Shown: positions 37,926-51,639, numbered from the stretch's first letter. The stretch: 64,000 nt of DNA from Rhabdornis inornatus (GCA_013397075.1 VWZS01008810.1:744001-808000); one strand, 5' to 3'. A program made the numbers and translations. Notes: generated from the sequence alone by a model not told the origin.

Positions 37926-40900
37926 CTTTAAAATAAAAGAAGAGCATTTATGGAAAACATATAAACATTCTAATTTCAAATAAGCAAGGTGCTATAGGCA
38001 GAAACAATTCCTAGCATAGAGAGTAACACGCAGAGGAAATACCCTGATTGAATAATTCTGTTGTTTTGTTCAATAATGACTCGGGAAGAAAAGACAGTAT
38101 CAAAAATTAAACTTACAAAATACATATACACTCCCAAAGACATTAGTATTAGCAAACACTCCATTAAAATGACAGTCATTTCCATGCTTGGTATTTAGAA
38201 AGCCACTTGCCAGGAAAATGAAAAATCAAATATGCTTAATATTTTGCACCCTTGAAGTACCACAGATCCACAACAGCTATCAAATTAAGACATCCTTTTA
38301 TAAGGAATACATAGGGATAAGACCTGGCAGAGTGGGCTGCTTCTGATGCATTCTCAACCCTTTATACATTTATATGTCTATGTGGGTGTTTACATATATA
38401 TTAATTTCTTTATTAAGACTCAACACAAAACAACAGCTGACAGATTTATGCAAAAAGAATAGGTTACTACTATAATCCTAAAATCTTAAACTCAAAAGTA
38501 AATTGCATACACTAAATTTTAGATACTGTGATTAGACAGAACATACTATAAAAATGCATGTTCTATGCCTATCTTTTCTGCATTATGCTCCATATTAATG
38601 TTCTCCCTTTTAAACATTCTCCTTCACACATCAACCTGCAGAATATTTGCACCTGCTAGCAGTAAATATTAAGTTGTTAACAGAAAGCAAACTTACTGTC
38701 TGCTTATTTTTCAAGTACTTACTTGTAACTACCCACGCCTAAAAAATGTAGTCTCATAAACATTCTACATTTTCATGTGAAAATATTCTATCAAAGCTAT
38801 TATTTGTAAAAAAACTCTTTAATTTTTTAGTAGGCTACTGTATATGTGAAAAAAAATAGACAAGGATGCAAAAGAGAGAGAAGGGATATTTCAATGGTGT
38901 ACTAAAATTTTAGGCCAAACAGAGAAAACACTTTCTACTTAAGAAAAAAAACAAAACCAAACCAACCTCCAAACCCAAAAGCAGCAAGGAAGTGCTGGTT
39001 GAAAACAAATACCATTGCCTTTCCCTTCCTCCCCATCCCCTCCTCGCTGCTCCCCTGCCCTCCCCCCCCAAAAAAAATCTACCTCCCGAGAACAAGAGAG
39101 GAAGTCAACAGCTTTATGAAACCAATTTCAGTCTGAATGCCCAAGTAAACTGTATCTGGAGGATCCTTCTCTGTCTTTAACACAACATGAACAACTCTCA
39201 CATTGAAATTCAGCAGGAAAGTCAACATCCAGTTGAAACAGACATTTGGTAGGGCAGACAATCTAGAAATATTTTCAGTTATCAAAGATCAGGAGCATTA
39301 AAACAGGGCTTGTGAGGACATCGTTTTGTAGCAAATAAAGCTACATAACTTTGCTCATGCAATAAACTGCTATGTTGGGGCAGGGATGATATGACAGATT
39401 AAAAACTCTGTATTCAAAGTTGAATGCAGACACATATTTACATGTCAGAATATGTCTCAAAGTGCCACTTTATCACTCTGTGCTCATCTGGGTTTGCTTT
39501 ACATCAGCTCCCAAACAGGGACTATTTTGCTCACAGGTAAATAAATTCCAGGCACATACTGGAAAAAAAATGCATTCCTTCAAATGCATGTATTAATATA
39601 TATGACAGATGTCTTCCTATCTCTTCAAAACACAGAGCTACAATGTCACATTAAAGCTAAACCAGTCCAATGGGCAGCTGGCAGCAGAAGTTGCAGAAGC
39701 AGTCTGCATCTCCCTCCACAGGTTGTTGTATTAGCACTGGCATTTAATTTCTCACAGCAGGTACCCATGGACAGCTCGTTTTCTTTCGTGGGTGGGATTG
39801 TTTTTCCTTCCTTCACTTACCCAGCCAAATGTGGTTCAACCACAAGATTAGATATATGAAACTTCAGTTGAAGCATGAGCAGAAAATAAACATGACAGAA
39901 GAATCTTTTCACACTTCCCATTTTACCGTAACATACCGTTTCTCTAAACCTGTTTAGAAAACGCTGACAATTTAAAGATCATGCCTTGGCAGTCTTGCAT
40001 GTCCACATAGGAGAAAAAAAATTAACTGAGAAAAGAAGAAAATGACACACACAAAACTAGAAGGGAAAACACTCTTACAATTTATGAATTTTTTTGTCCA
40101 GTGGACATCAGGAGTATTTTGTTTTTTCCTGTAAGAATTTAAGGTCGGGGGAGCCCAACAAATTTTTAATCAAGACAGTATGAGTTATTTAAATGAACTG
40201 ACTTTCTTTCTCTTGACTCAGGTTGGTTTTTAGGTTGCTCTGAATTTGAGAAGGGGTAAGGTTTTCTGACTTCCAGAAAAAAGCACTGCATAGTTATCTC
40301 ATAGTAACTAAAATACTCATTCAGTGACCTGTACGCCATGGTTTTGAGCCATAATAAAACAGCAACCTTCAGAACCAGTAACTCAGATTTCTTCTCATAC
40401 TAAGTTTCTGTTTTGCTTGTTTAACACAAACTGAATTTCATTATTAAGAAATAAAAGTAATATCTGCAGACTGTTCTCCTTTTACAGATTTCTATTCTAA
40501 ATCAAAATGAGACTACTACAAATTAAAAGGAGACAGAGCATATTTTAATCACAAGATAGAGCCAATAAACTGAACTTTACCTGTTTCTCTTGAAATATAA
40601 TTAGCAAGTGAAAATAGAAAGTTAACAAAAAACTCTCCCAAAACTGCCATTTAAGAGAAACCAAAACTAGAAATGGAGAAGCACCAAACACATTACAAGA
40701 GCATGAAAACAGAGAGGGAAAAGAAAGTGACTGCTGAATAATCTGGTGAGGATGAAACTCCTTGTGTGCAATATGATTATTATTCTTGGAGTCAGCTTTA
40801 AAAAACAACCACGTGATGGTCCCAAATTTCTTAGATATACCTTAATCTCATGACATACAGCACTTTTCTTACTGTACCTGAAGCCATCTTGTTTTGGAGT

Positions 40901-43900
40901 TACTGTATTATGAGAAACAGAGTTTCATTCTCAGAGTTACATTACCATACCTCAAGACCCCATGGGTCTCAGCAAGTATTATGAAACTATCAAGTTTTTC
41001 TTGTTAGGCCATCCATGGGCTTTTAAGAATCTTAAGAATTTTAAGGGTGAAGACTTTGGAATTTGCCTCTCTAGTCATGAACTCTCACTGCCTCAAAATA
41101 CTTGCTCTAGTTTGACTTGAGGGACAGAACATATCCTGGAGTGAGGACGCCATGAAAAACAGAAGATGTGTTACGGTGGAACCTTCAGTTGATTCCATCA
41201 CTGCCTCTAGCTGTTCTGCACTACACTAGCATAGAGTATTACCTGCTCTGACATAGCCCTTCCTACAGCACTTGTGCTTCCAATAACTACCGTTTGTACA
41301 GAATTTTCCTAGGGAAAGCAGGAAAAGCATTGCTAACAAGAGAGGAGAGAAACAAAGCATGGCCCATCTCTACCCCTTTCTTCTCTCTTTCCTCACCAAT
41401 GGAGTGGATAAGACAAGCACATACAGCACAACTGCAGCTCTGGGTGGAGGATGACAAATGCTGAGGCAGAAGAAAGAAACCACACAGTATAAAGCAAGAC
41501 ATAGAACACATGGAAAGAAAAGAAAAAAGCACAAAAGCAAAAGCAAAGCAAACCCCAAACCAAAACCAAATAAAGAAAAAAAACCCCAACACAACACTAG
41601 CACTGCAGACTAGCAGTTTTAATATGTTTTTTTTCTTTATCATGTCCATGGAGAATTTTATTACTATATTATTGAGTATTAGCTTTTTAGGAGCCTTTAA
41701 ATTCAGTCAACTGTCCCATAATAGAAATTCTGATTAAGATTGGAAATCTATTAAAACACATAGCTATTTACAAATATATAGGTATCTTTTCAACAACATA
41801 AAAGTTTTTGAAGTGCTAATAACAGTAACAAAAAAATGGTTTCGAGCAAAACCTAATTTCATCATGGACTGTCTCCAATCCCAAACTTTAAACTTGGCAT
41901 CGATTGATACACTTCATAAGAACTTTGAATGAAAATCAATCCTATGACTAAAAACATATTTAAATTTCCACCATAAATTATTCAAATGTGATATAGAAAA
42001 AAAAAATCACAGCAGAGTATCTCAGAAACAGGATTTAAATAATTTTTGAATTGAAAAAAAAAAACAGTTTAATGTTTTGAGCACATTTATCCTACTTTCC
42101 TACAATTTAATTGCCTTCAGCCTGAAAAGAAGCTAAAAATTTCTGGTCCTAGTTAGATACTTACCATGATACCACCATTTTGTTTTCTTTGGATTCTTGT
42201 TACATGTTCTTACATAAAATGAGTTATCTGGAGGTCGCCTCTGCAACAAAAGAAAAGACCTACAAATAATCAAACAATCCTCATATTGTAATACATGAGC
42301 TATTTAATAAGCTTATGAAAGATTACCATATGAATGCAGCGAAAATGAGGTAACAGGCAGGACTAGACCTTTTTGGTCAAGACTTAAAGATCCATCTCTT
42401 AAAGATCCAAATTCTTACTTGAGATACTCCAAGAAAACAAAATAGTAAAAATCAAACAGTTTGGTGATAAATAAGGGGAGAAAAAAAAAGAAAAAAGAAC
42501 AACCAGCAAACAAAAGAAACTAACTCACAAGTAACAGCTGTTGCTCAAAAACCCCCCAAAATTAAACTCCTTTGCAGTTTGGAATCTAATTCTGATGCAT
42601 TACATCCAATTCCCATTCTAAGGCTCAGCTTAGAGTGGGTGAAAAAACAAATTTAAGTATCTGTATCTAATCATTATTACATATTCTTCCGTTTTCTTTG
42701 TAAGTGTCATAATTTACAAAACTCATAGGATAGAATACAATACAAAGCCATTTTGGGGCGGTTTTTTGACTACATATATGACTAGGACTGATGGGAATGC
42801 AAAAAAAAAGGCATGTTTGGATAGCACATACGGACAAGCTCTGACCACATCTAACTTCCACAGACAGCCCTCTGCGAAAGAAATGGTCAAAAGTGAAAGG
42901 GCAATCTCTTTACAAAAAGGTCTAAGGTATTAGTGCCAAAAAAGCAGCTTAGCACCATTTACTTCCCTGAAATTAAAATTATCAAGTTCACTGAAATAGT
43001 ACAGATGCAAAGTTAGAAACATCTGGACTGAAGACATTTCACTAGTCATTCCATGCTGCCTTTAGAGGAAGGATAATTTTACAAAGAATTGTCCTAAAGC
43101 ATGACTGAACTTCACAGTTAGTACAACTGGAAGGGTTCCATCCACTGCTCTTTTCCAGTAATGATATTAAGCAGGTTACCATGAAAACAGTGGCAAAGCA
43201 CTTACTGCAATGTTTATTTTGCAGTTCTAGCTTAGTATTTTCTCAGCAGTAGAAATGTAGATACAGTAGTTTTGCCTATTTTAGAATTTGAGGAATGAAA
43301 ATTTGACTCTGTAAAGTAGAAAATTACTAACTTTTGCTTATTCTACTTCAACAGTGCTAAAAAAGCCCGTACCTTTTCTTTGCAGCTGGAAAGCATGCTA
43401 ATAATGCTAAGACAAACAGATTGCACTGAGAGGGCTGGAGACCAGTCTTCCGTTAGAATGGATAAACAGATATGACCATTGCTATAAACATGAGGATGAA
43501 CAGGGATATTGTCTCCAGTAAACATGACCTAAAAAAAAGAACAAAAATAACTAATTTATAGTCCCCGTTTTAAATAAAACTGGATTGGCTTGGGGAAAAC
43601 AATATAATCTTTTTTAAGAAGCAGTTCTGCGATTTTCACTTACACTATATAACACACTTCACCACACTGGGTTATTTCAATTTTGGAAACTATTAAGTGA
43701 AGCATAAAATAATCAATGGAAACCTAAATAGCTAGTGAAGATGGAATTAAATAAATGGTTAAATATAGGAGATTTTCTATTAATATTTATACAGCATAGA
43801 AAAATGCAAAGATAATAACGTAAAGACAGTGCAAAATCTTGCAGCCTCTGTCTTCCATGTCCTAAGGAATACAGCTGTCTAGCCAAAACACTGCATTTTA

Positions 43901-46900
43901 ATGATTTTATAAGCCACAATGTTATACACCAAGAAGCACAACAAGATTCACAAATGAGTATTTCTATAAACCTGCACATAACAGAAAGTTCTGGACAACT
44001 CATCCGGGTTTCAGCATAAAGAATAAAATTAAAATTCACCAATCTTCTTAACTGTAAATAAAGGACTTGTGAAACCAAAGTATGTTACCAAATAGGAAAT
44101 ACTTTTAAAATATTAATTCAAATAGAAAAATTTTTATTTGACATGGAGAATATGGAAGAAAAGCATTTAGAACCTGAACTCCTCTCTATTAAAAGATACT
44201 ATCATAGTCAAAAAAAGGCTAGAAAAGCAATGTTGACAACTACTGCTCTTACATCAAGTTTTTGTCAAACACATCACTGGTTCAGGACCAACAGAAAGAG
44301 AGTAAAAGTGAAATCTTCATGTCAGTATTATATTCCTGAACTCCTTTTCCAGCTCATTTTATGCAATATAAACATAAATCTCTATCACTCATAACTATAA
44401 TACCCAGCAGTTTCTTAAGTGTTTCTTAAGCTATATAGGTATGCATAAAAATATGTAAGCATGTACACAACACACCCACCTCCTCACTGATGACAAGAAG
44501 CAGCACCATCATAGAGGAAACTGAAATTAGAGAGCTTAATATATCTACAAAATGGCAGACAGGCTTCTAAGGCATAAGAGAAACTGGATGCAGAATGATC
44601 TTTCATATGTCTTTGAACTGGTGTTTCTTAAGCATTAAAGGGCTTACCTTCATAATCCTGTAATGTATTTCACTTGTAACTAATATCCTACTTTTACATG
44701 ACAACCTGAACTAGTCAGACTAGGTAAGTAAAAGCATGCACTCTGTAACAGATAACATACATTTAAAGGCAGAAAACATCCAAGTGATTAAAGCAGCACA
44801 AGTGAAAACTGACAATTCACAATAACTAGATTTGCAGGAGAGGTAATTATGACCAAGAAGTTTGTAGCGTAGAATGACCCTACTGCACAGCAATGTCTGA
44901 AAAACTGAAATTCTAGCCATCTAAAACAATCCAGTATCTAGTACTTAAATTTTTAATTGTTTTCTGTGATAAAATTCAGTATAGATGTATGGATCTAATT
45001 TGCTACTTAACAATAAATTGCACAGAGCCACACACACTGGCTGGGTAATAAAGACAAACAACCTGGAACCAAATCAAACTGGCTACTCTCTTGTGGATCA
45101 CCTATAAGTAGTACCTTGCAAACCTGATGAGGTGCAGAAGTACAAGTGGCTAGCTTGTTCTGTAAAAGTCTGAAAGTCAGCATTCTAGTGTTTATCATGG
45201 TACCTAAAAATATGTTAATTTTTATGGCTTAAGTGCCTCTCACAACTCCATGCTTCAGTTTTAACACCAGTGAGAGAAGCTGCAGAGATAATTTCTAGAA
45301 CTCTGAGCTGAAACATACAGGACAAGAACTAAGGCACTCTTGCTTTCCTCCTTCTTTTTTCAGAAAAGCAGGGGTGACAGCTGACCACTACTCTTATCAG
45401 CCATATTTTGAAACGTTTCCCTCAGGTAATAGAGGAATGGATGTACACAGCACATTCTTCAGTCTCCAAGTTCTGCTGTCCCTTCAGTTCTCTAGGCTGT
45501 CTTAAAAGCAACACAGTATCAGATACCTCAATTATAACACTATTTGCAGGTCTCTCAAGCACGTCATGTATCTACGAGAATCCCTATTAGAAGCACAGTA
45601 TTTCTTCAGCTGTATTAACAATGGCAGCAGAGAAGATGCAAGAGTCTTAAAAATCAACCAGAAAAAATTATGTTGAAAGTAATAAGGGATGAAGCAGCAC
45701 TTTATTGTTTACTTGGCTCCTGCATCACAGTAAAGGGGATCTTCCTACTTTACCCTGTATTTCATTACATTAATATCAACATCAAAGAAGCCTCCAGTTT
45801 ACACTGCTCTCATCTGTCGAAGCAGACATCAGTGCCCTATACTTCACTGCAGAATCATTTGTAAAGAAAAGGTATCTGAACAATGTGTTTAACACAAATT
45901 AAAGTAAGTGAAGCTGACATTAGGTTATGTGGATAATACAATACTCAGCACACATCATACAGCTGTAACCTGAAGGTAGCAGTAAGAGAGAAAAAAGGCA
46001 GCAGTTACCTGAGGCGAATCAAAAGGATACCGACTACTAAACTTAAATAAAAGCTGAAATTTTTCCCCTTCATAGAGTGTTCCTGGAGCACCTTCCATGT
46101 CTACAATCCACCTAAGGAATAGGGGGAAAAGCTGTTAGCATTGTGGACTGACAAATTAATACTTGTACTCCTGGAGCACTGGATTAATCAAATCAAATAT
46201 CAATCACAGATCATCTAACTTCTCTTCTAATGCTGTAACAATCACAAAGGTGAGCAATACATCAAGCCTGTACTTGAAAGAACCAAGCTTGGTGTTTTGC
46301 ATACAGACACTGACACAGTGATGCAAATTATAAATGTAACTATGACTTGAACTATATGCAGACCCATCCGTTCCCAAGAAATGGCTGTTTAATGTGAGAC
46401 AACAAAGCTGAAAAAAAATCCTGCTTGAAAACTTATAAGGTTTGGAAGGAAACAAACTAGTACACATTCTCTTTTGTGTTGTATTACTTTTCTGTCATTG
46501 AAAACATCAATACAGTTTATTAAAATCTGTAACCAAAACGAAAGAGCAAAGCTCATCTTGTACTTACATCTGTGAAAAATTCAGAAATTAAATGGTATCT
46601 TGCAGGTAATGGAACCAAAACTGGAAAAGTTAATAGTGTAAAAATTAAAAGGTCCCAGCAAATTGAAACAAAACAAAAAAAACTGTAATTTGAATCTGTA
46701 ACGAAGATAACACCTCAACATATCAGTATTCTTTTTCTTCTGTTTCTGCTCCTTCCACCATAATAATACTGAAGTAACTGACAGGTAGAGTTGCTGGGGA
46801 AGAGGGTGGTGGTGTTGCATGTGGGGGTTTGATTGTTTGGTTTGCACTGTGTTTTTTTTAATATAGCTAAAACCAGATGCTTTGCATATTGTTCAACATA

Positions 46901-49193
46901 TACAGCAACATTCTGCTATCTAACTGCTATGATTTTAGAGTTCTACTGTTGACCACTTAATACCATTCTTTACAGCATCACTTTCCTATTTTTGGTTTTT
47001 CACCTTTGATTGAGCTTTACAGATCTAAGCAACACAATAAGGTAAGGAGACTACAAAAATACTCAGATATGGTTTACATCAACTCAAGGAAAGCAGCTGA
47101 GATTTTGCAGAACAGCAGTGTACTCAGAAAAGTCAACATCTCCAGCTGGCAGCTCTGATGAGCCTATTCTCAACCTCCCTCCATCCTCCTGTAATATATA
47201 CTCTCCCTCTGTATTTAAGCCACACACATTTTTTTATTTTCCCCTCTATCACTCTTTGGGAGTTTTTTGCTGGTTGTATTGTTGTTGCTTTGGTTTGGTT
47301 TTTGGCTTTTTTCAAGACAAAAATGCATATTTAATAAACTGCTAGCTCTCACCCTTCAAGAGGAATGAATCTTCAACAGTTGCACAGTGATGGCTGTACA
47401 GTGAAGGCTGATGAAGTATGTTACGTATTTTAACTTGGTGAAGATGCCTTTGATTTAATCTATGTCCACTCCAGATCACTTATCCCTTCTTACACCTTCT
47501 GCTTTTACATTTATACACAGAGTGCACCAATACTCTTTAGAATTACTGGATCTTGTGATCCAGAACTTCCACTTTCAAGTTTTTAAAATAATTTCCTTTA
47601 CTAAGTAGAAGATAACTTTGCCTGTATATTGCTCCTTTTATGGTCAAGGAATCTGTAGAACCCGTATTTCCTTCGTGTTTTACAGTTTAGCCTTCTCAAA
47701 TTTCTAATCCTTGTATATTTAAAATGAAAGATTGCTCAATGTTCTAAATGACCTAGTTACATCATGGGGTCCAATTATTTTATTCAGCATCTTTAAAAGC
47801 CAAGCAAGTATTGCTACACAAATTTTTAAACGCAGCCAATTCAAACTGTAACTTGATTAATGAACTCAAAACATGCTACCTGATACCAAAAACCCTCAAA
47901 GAGAAAAAAAATCATTTTACTTGTGACAAGAAGCTTCTAAAACAACAACAGTTTCAAAATCTAGCATGATGGTAAATAGGAAGTTCTTATGTGCAAGGTA
48001 TTGAAAGGTAAAAAAGTTCTACAGAGCGGAAATTATAATGAGGTAGCACTCCTTTTCCTTTTACTATGAGGTAGCATATCCTTTTCCATCTGCTCAAACT
48101 TTGATTTAATAGTTTTTTTGTTAAAATAAGTGAATACCACTTAGAATATTAGACTGATTCATTTTTGCAGGAAACAAAAATCTGTTATTTCAATTCTAGT
48201 CCTATCCATCTGCATGAAGTATCACAAAGCCAGTGTTGCTTAAAAAGCAGGGAATATTTAACTCAGCATATATGAATCTCAGAAAAGTCTCATGTAATGT
48301 GGTCTGAATGCCACCATCCAAAATGCAGATGTGAAAACATCAGAATTCAGCTCTATGTTTAAGTTGCTCCATCAATCAATAACATAGTCCAGAACATATA
48401 ACCTGAGATCATACTCTCATCGATGTTTACAAAGGCTCAATTTTTAACATTTCTCCAAAACGAAACTAAGAAAGTTATGAGAAAAAATGTCAACACACTG
48501 AATATTTTGAATTTCTGTCAATTAAAAAAATACATTAATACGAAGAACAACCCCGTCCACTCCAATGGACACAGAGTATTTTACCATGTTTCTCTTCCCA
48601 TTTCATGAATCACCAAGAAAGCCAAGGCAGGGAAAAATTGCAAACAAGTATACCCAGACAGCCTTGCTTTTTAAGAAGTTTTCTCCACTTGCCTTAGAGA
48701 AAGAAGGTAATGAAAATTAACAGCTATGACATATATTCTATTCAAATATCACAGAACTCTAAAACAGCTACTCCATTATTTCAATAAATCTAGAAGAGTT
48801 CTGGAGGTGAGTAGCTATGAACTAAATTGTTTTATTCTAAAAAATGCAGAAGCTTTTACCAACTGACAGTTTGTTAGACAGTAAAATGCCTAATAAAAAT
48901 TTAGTAAATTCACTACCCTGCTCCTGAAAGTGTCTAACACATTACTGCAATATGCTTATTAAGGAGAACAATGTTTCATTGCCTAGACTAAAAGCAAAAT
49001 TCACAATGCTACTTGGAGTAAGTGGTGGAAGTGTGAAGAGAACTTCTCATTACTTAGTCTTTTCAGCATGATAGCAGAAATAAAACAGTACATATACTTA
49101 CTGTGTAATTGAATTTTGTACACTCTTTTCATCTAGAGTCATTCCTGGAGGTGGATCATTTTGAAACGCCAATAGTTCTTTTTGTAATCGTTT
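37912..49193 (-). CDS. UBE2W: UBE2W, ubiquitin-conjugating enzyme E2 W (joined coding exons 2-6)
   Basis: Five minus-strand segments (49193-49102, 46111-46009, 43528-43373, 42240-42165, 37925-37912) join with matching phases into 146 residues, from KRLQKELLAFQ to KWWYHDDTC and TGA. The vertebrate protein is 151 residues, so only the first five (an MASMQ-type start) are missing; their exon lies beyond 64000. UBE2W takes activated ubiquitin from E1 and attaches it to the alpha-amino group of substrate N termini, favouring disordered ends; it works with RING E3s such as CHIP and with Fanconi-pathway ligases. The UBC fold is complete: the usual HPN motif is HPH (residues 81-83, normal for this enzyme), the active cysteine is Cys91 in GHICLSI, and the unusual flexible tail ends WWYHDDTC. 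Every residue I can compare fits a functional enzyme. Small differences from my recollection of the human protein (Phe for Leu near residue 15, Asp for Asn or Glu in two places) are conservative. Confidence 0.96.
37926..42164. other. UBE2W last intron, 4.2 kb
   Basis: Bounded by donor GTAAGTATC at 42164 and acceptor TTTTAAAG at 37926. It contains A/C-rich low-complexity tracts near 38941-38980 and 41510-41600. Nothing else was identified. Confidence 0.85.
41510..41600. repeat. A/C-rich low-complexity tract
   Basis: AAAGCAAAAGC, ACCCCAAACC and AACCAAA-type units on the plus strand within the last UBE2W intron. Confidence 0.75.
42165..42240 (-). CDS. UBE2W: UBE2W coding exon: C-terminal region
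   Basis: Acceptor TTTGTTGCAG precedes 42240 and donor CATG|GTAAGT follows 42165. The 76 nt give 25 codons plus one base, from RRPPDNSFYVRTC to KTKWWYH. This is the distinctive UBE2W C-terminal part. If the following intron were retained, the frame would add GKYLTRTRNF and stop at 42133. Confidence 0.96.
42241..43372. other. UBE2W intron, 1.1 kb
   Basis: Bounded by donor GTACGG at 43372 and acceptor TTGTTGCAG at 42241. No recognised feature inside. Confidence 0.9.
43373..43528 (-). CDS. UBE2W: UBE2W coding exon: catalytic core
   Basis: Acceptor TTTTTTTTAG precedes 43528 and donor AAAAG|GTACGG follows 43373. The 156 nt are exactly 52 codons in phase 0, residues 71-122. They hold the HPH motif, the active-site Cys91 in NGHICLSIL, and the SPALSVQSVCLSI helix found in E2 enzymes. 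All are intact. Confidence 0.98.
43529..46008. other. UBE2W intron, 2.5 kb
   Basis: Bounded by donor CAG|GTAACTG at 46008 and acceptor TTTTAG at 43529. AT-rich, with no recognised feature. Confidence 0.9.
46009..46111 (-). CDS. UBE2W: UBE2W coding exon: central beta-sheet of the UBC fold
   Basis: Acceptor ATTCCTTAG precedes 46111 and donor CCTCAG|GTAACTG follows 46009. The first G completes the split Gln codon, then 34 codons run from WIVDMEGAPGTLYEGE to RYPFDSPQ. These are the central UBC strands with the conserved G-T-x-YEGG-like turn and the YPF.SP motif. Confidence 0.97.
46112..49101. other. UBE2W intron, 3.0 kb
   Basis: Bounded by donor GTAAGTATATG at 49101 and acceptor CCTTAG at 46112. 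It holds a T/G-rich tract near 47265-47310 and a small tandem duplication at 48038-48087. Confidence 0.9.
48038..48087 (+). repeat. Short tandem duplication (about 28 bp)
   Basis: ATGAGGTAGCACTCCTTTTCC at 48038 is repeated as ATGAGGTAGCATATCCTTTTCC at 48066, giving two copies at 28-bp spacing in a UBE2W intron. Confidence 0.85.
49102..49193 (-). CDS. UBE2W: UBE2W coding exon: N-terminal helix
   Basis: Acceptor TTCTTTATAG precedes 49193 and donor ACACA|GTAAGT follows 49102. The 92 nt give 30 codons plus CA of a split Gln, from KRLQKELLAFQNDPPPG to SVQNSIT. This is the first helix and loop of the UBC fold, residues 6-35 by comparison with the 151-residue protein. The preceding exon, with the start codon, is not in the window. 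Confidence 0.96.
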
Positions 49194-51639
49194 CTATAAA
49201 GAAATTGTATGGAATATTTGAAATACTAAATAAAATTCAAAAATAAACATGCACACTTAGGTACATTTCATCAATTTTTGAAAGGTAAAAGGAGTTTTAC
49301 TTGACAATTTAAAAACAAAGTGAAATTGAAAGGTGAGAAAGAAGGATGACTCTGCACCTAGAAATTTAACTGAAAAGACACAGGCAAAATAAGTTACAAG
49401 CTTTAAACTTACTTTTTGGGTAAAATGCAAAGGCACTTACGTTTATTTGCACCAGTGCAAAGGGAAGAGCTGTTGTGTTACAAACTACACAGAGGTATAA
49501 ATGAATTTGTTGTATTAGAAAAACATCTGTAAGAGCGCTACCCCTAGCAGCAAACATTTCATACTTACACAACAACATCATTAGATTTATAATTAAATCT
49601 ACAAGAATTTAATGGCACAACTTCCTCCTCTAAGTAATCTAGGACACTTCCATTTGGCATCTGTGCAGGCCTTTGCCTTGTTCTAAGTCATCCCAGAGGA
49701 CACAACAAAAAACTAAAACAAGACTATTTGAATTGCACAACACAAACTAAAAACTTTATACTAACTGCATCTTAGAACCTACAGAGTCATAGCACTTATT
49801 AAAGTATTATGGCAGTAGCTCAGGTAATGCTTGCCTATTCTGAGAGAGGTAAATTGGCCACTCCAACCAGCTGTTTCTGTAACTACTAGAACAGTTTCTT
49901 ACAATCTATTGAGCAAGGGAAATGCAAACTGTGAAGTGCTGTCATTGGCACTGCCCTCATAGTCAATTTTCTCCATATAAACAGTTACGCAATATGTTTT
50001 GTCATTTCCAAGCCATCTAGATGACAAAAAGTTCAAGGCTTTCTCACTTCTGTCCTTTTTCCTGCCAGCAATTTTAAGGTTACCATCTACAAGTTCACTT
50101 CAACCACACTACTAGTCAAAATGATCTTATACTTTCAAAGGAATAAAAATATATGGTTTGGGATTTAGTACCTCAATATCTGATTTTTTAAAACACACTT
50201 TTTTTTAAAATTTTAGGTATCACACACTTGTAGCTGTTTTCCAGTGCTTAGTAGAACTTTAAAAAATTCCCAGGGGAAAATAAAGTGTTGATTTGTCAGC
50301 ACAGAAATGACTCAGTATCCCATCAAATCTATTTGAAATCGCCCTACAATAAATTCAACCACACAACTCGTACAGAAAAGGCCCTTATACATTCACAATT
50401 TACATTCTGAAAATACTGAAATAACTTTCTGTCTCTGTCAATCAGCCCTCAAAACTTTCTTGGGCTTCTTTATTGAAAGTTCCTACCTGGCACTGAGATA
50501 TAATATAAACAAACTGAAAACCCAATGCTAGCATTTTCATAAGCTGTATACATTGCTCACACATTCAAAAACAGGTTAAAATCCTAGTGTTTACCTTTTC
50601 CTTTCTGCCCAGATTAAGAAAACACTAACAGTGTTTCCAACACCACTATTATGAATTAAAATGCTAAGAAGCAAAGTTACAAAACCATTTTATAAAGCCT
50701 TAATTTGAATGACAGAGATGTTTTGAAGTCAATTCTCTTTCTAGCACTTCCCCAGATCACCATCAAATAAATCTCAAAGGCAGTCAACCTGTCTACACTT
50801 TGTCAGGTAGAGAACGATCTTAGAAGTTCAGACATGAGAACCTTTTATGACAATGGAAATTCAAACTCCCCTAAAGAAGAGATTTGGAAACATTCGTTAT
50901 AAAATAGCAAAGAACACATGTATATAAGAAGAGCAAATAATTCAGTAGATCCATTTACTTATATACGTAGACCAACTATACAACTTTGTCTTTACAAAAA
51001 GGAGCCTAAAACACATCTTAGAATTAAAAACAGAAACATTAAGCTACCAGTGTCTGACAGTAATTTGAAGAAAGTAAATTTTGTCTGTTCTGTATCCTAA
51101 AAATTTCAAATTACCAACACTTAAAATAATATGATCTAATTTCAAGTTTGCACCTTTGGCCCTTTCTCCAGCAATTATCTTTTCAGTCTAATACAGAGTC
51201 AGTCATGCTTTTATCCATCTCACTAGTGCAAAAATATCCTCTGTTTCACAGGTTTTTGATTCTCACATACTATGTTTATGGCCCTTTCTAAACAAAAAAG
51301 CCAGTAGCAAAAAGAAAAATATAATTAAAATGTATACTTGAACAACAAAATACCACTGAAGTACCCTGTTCCTCTGATCCTAAAACATTTGCTGACACTG
51401 GCTGGAGGACCTGTCCATTCAGCATTAATACTACATGCAGACAATATACTACTGCTCATTGTTTGCAATTCAAAACAAAATCCAGAAAACATGTCCCAGA
51501 GAAATAGCAAGAAATACTATTTACTCTTTGGGTCAAATGTGCCACATCAAACAAGTCATATTTTTAAATAAATTATTGTTTCCCAGTTAGCCAATTCAAG
51601 TAAGTATCAACTTAAGCCAGAAAAGCAAAGTCAAAGAAG

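Noticed and set aside
40965..40990. A minus-strand ATAATACTTGCTGA that could encode the UBE2W tail.
   Set aside because: No acceptor AG lies directly before it in the right phase.
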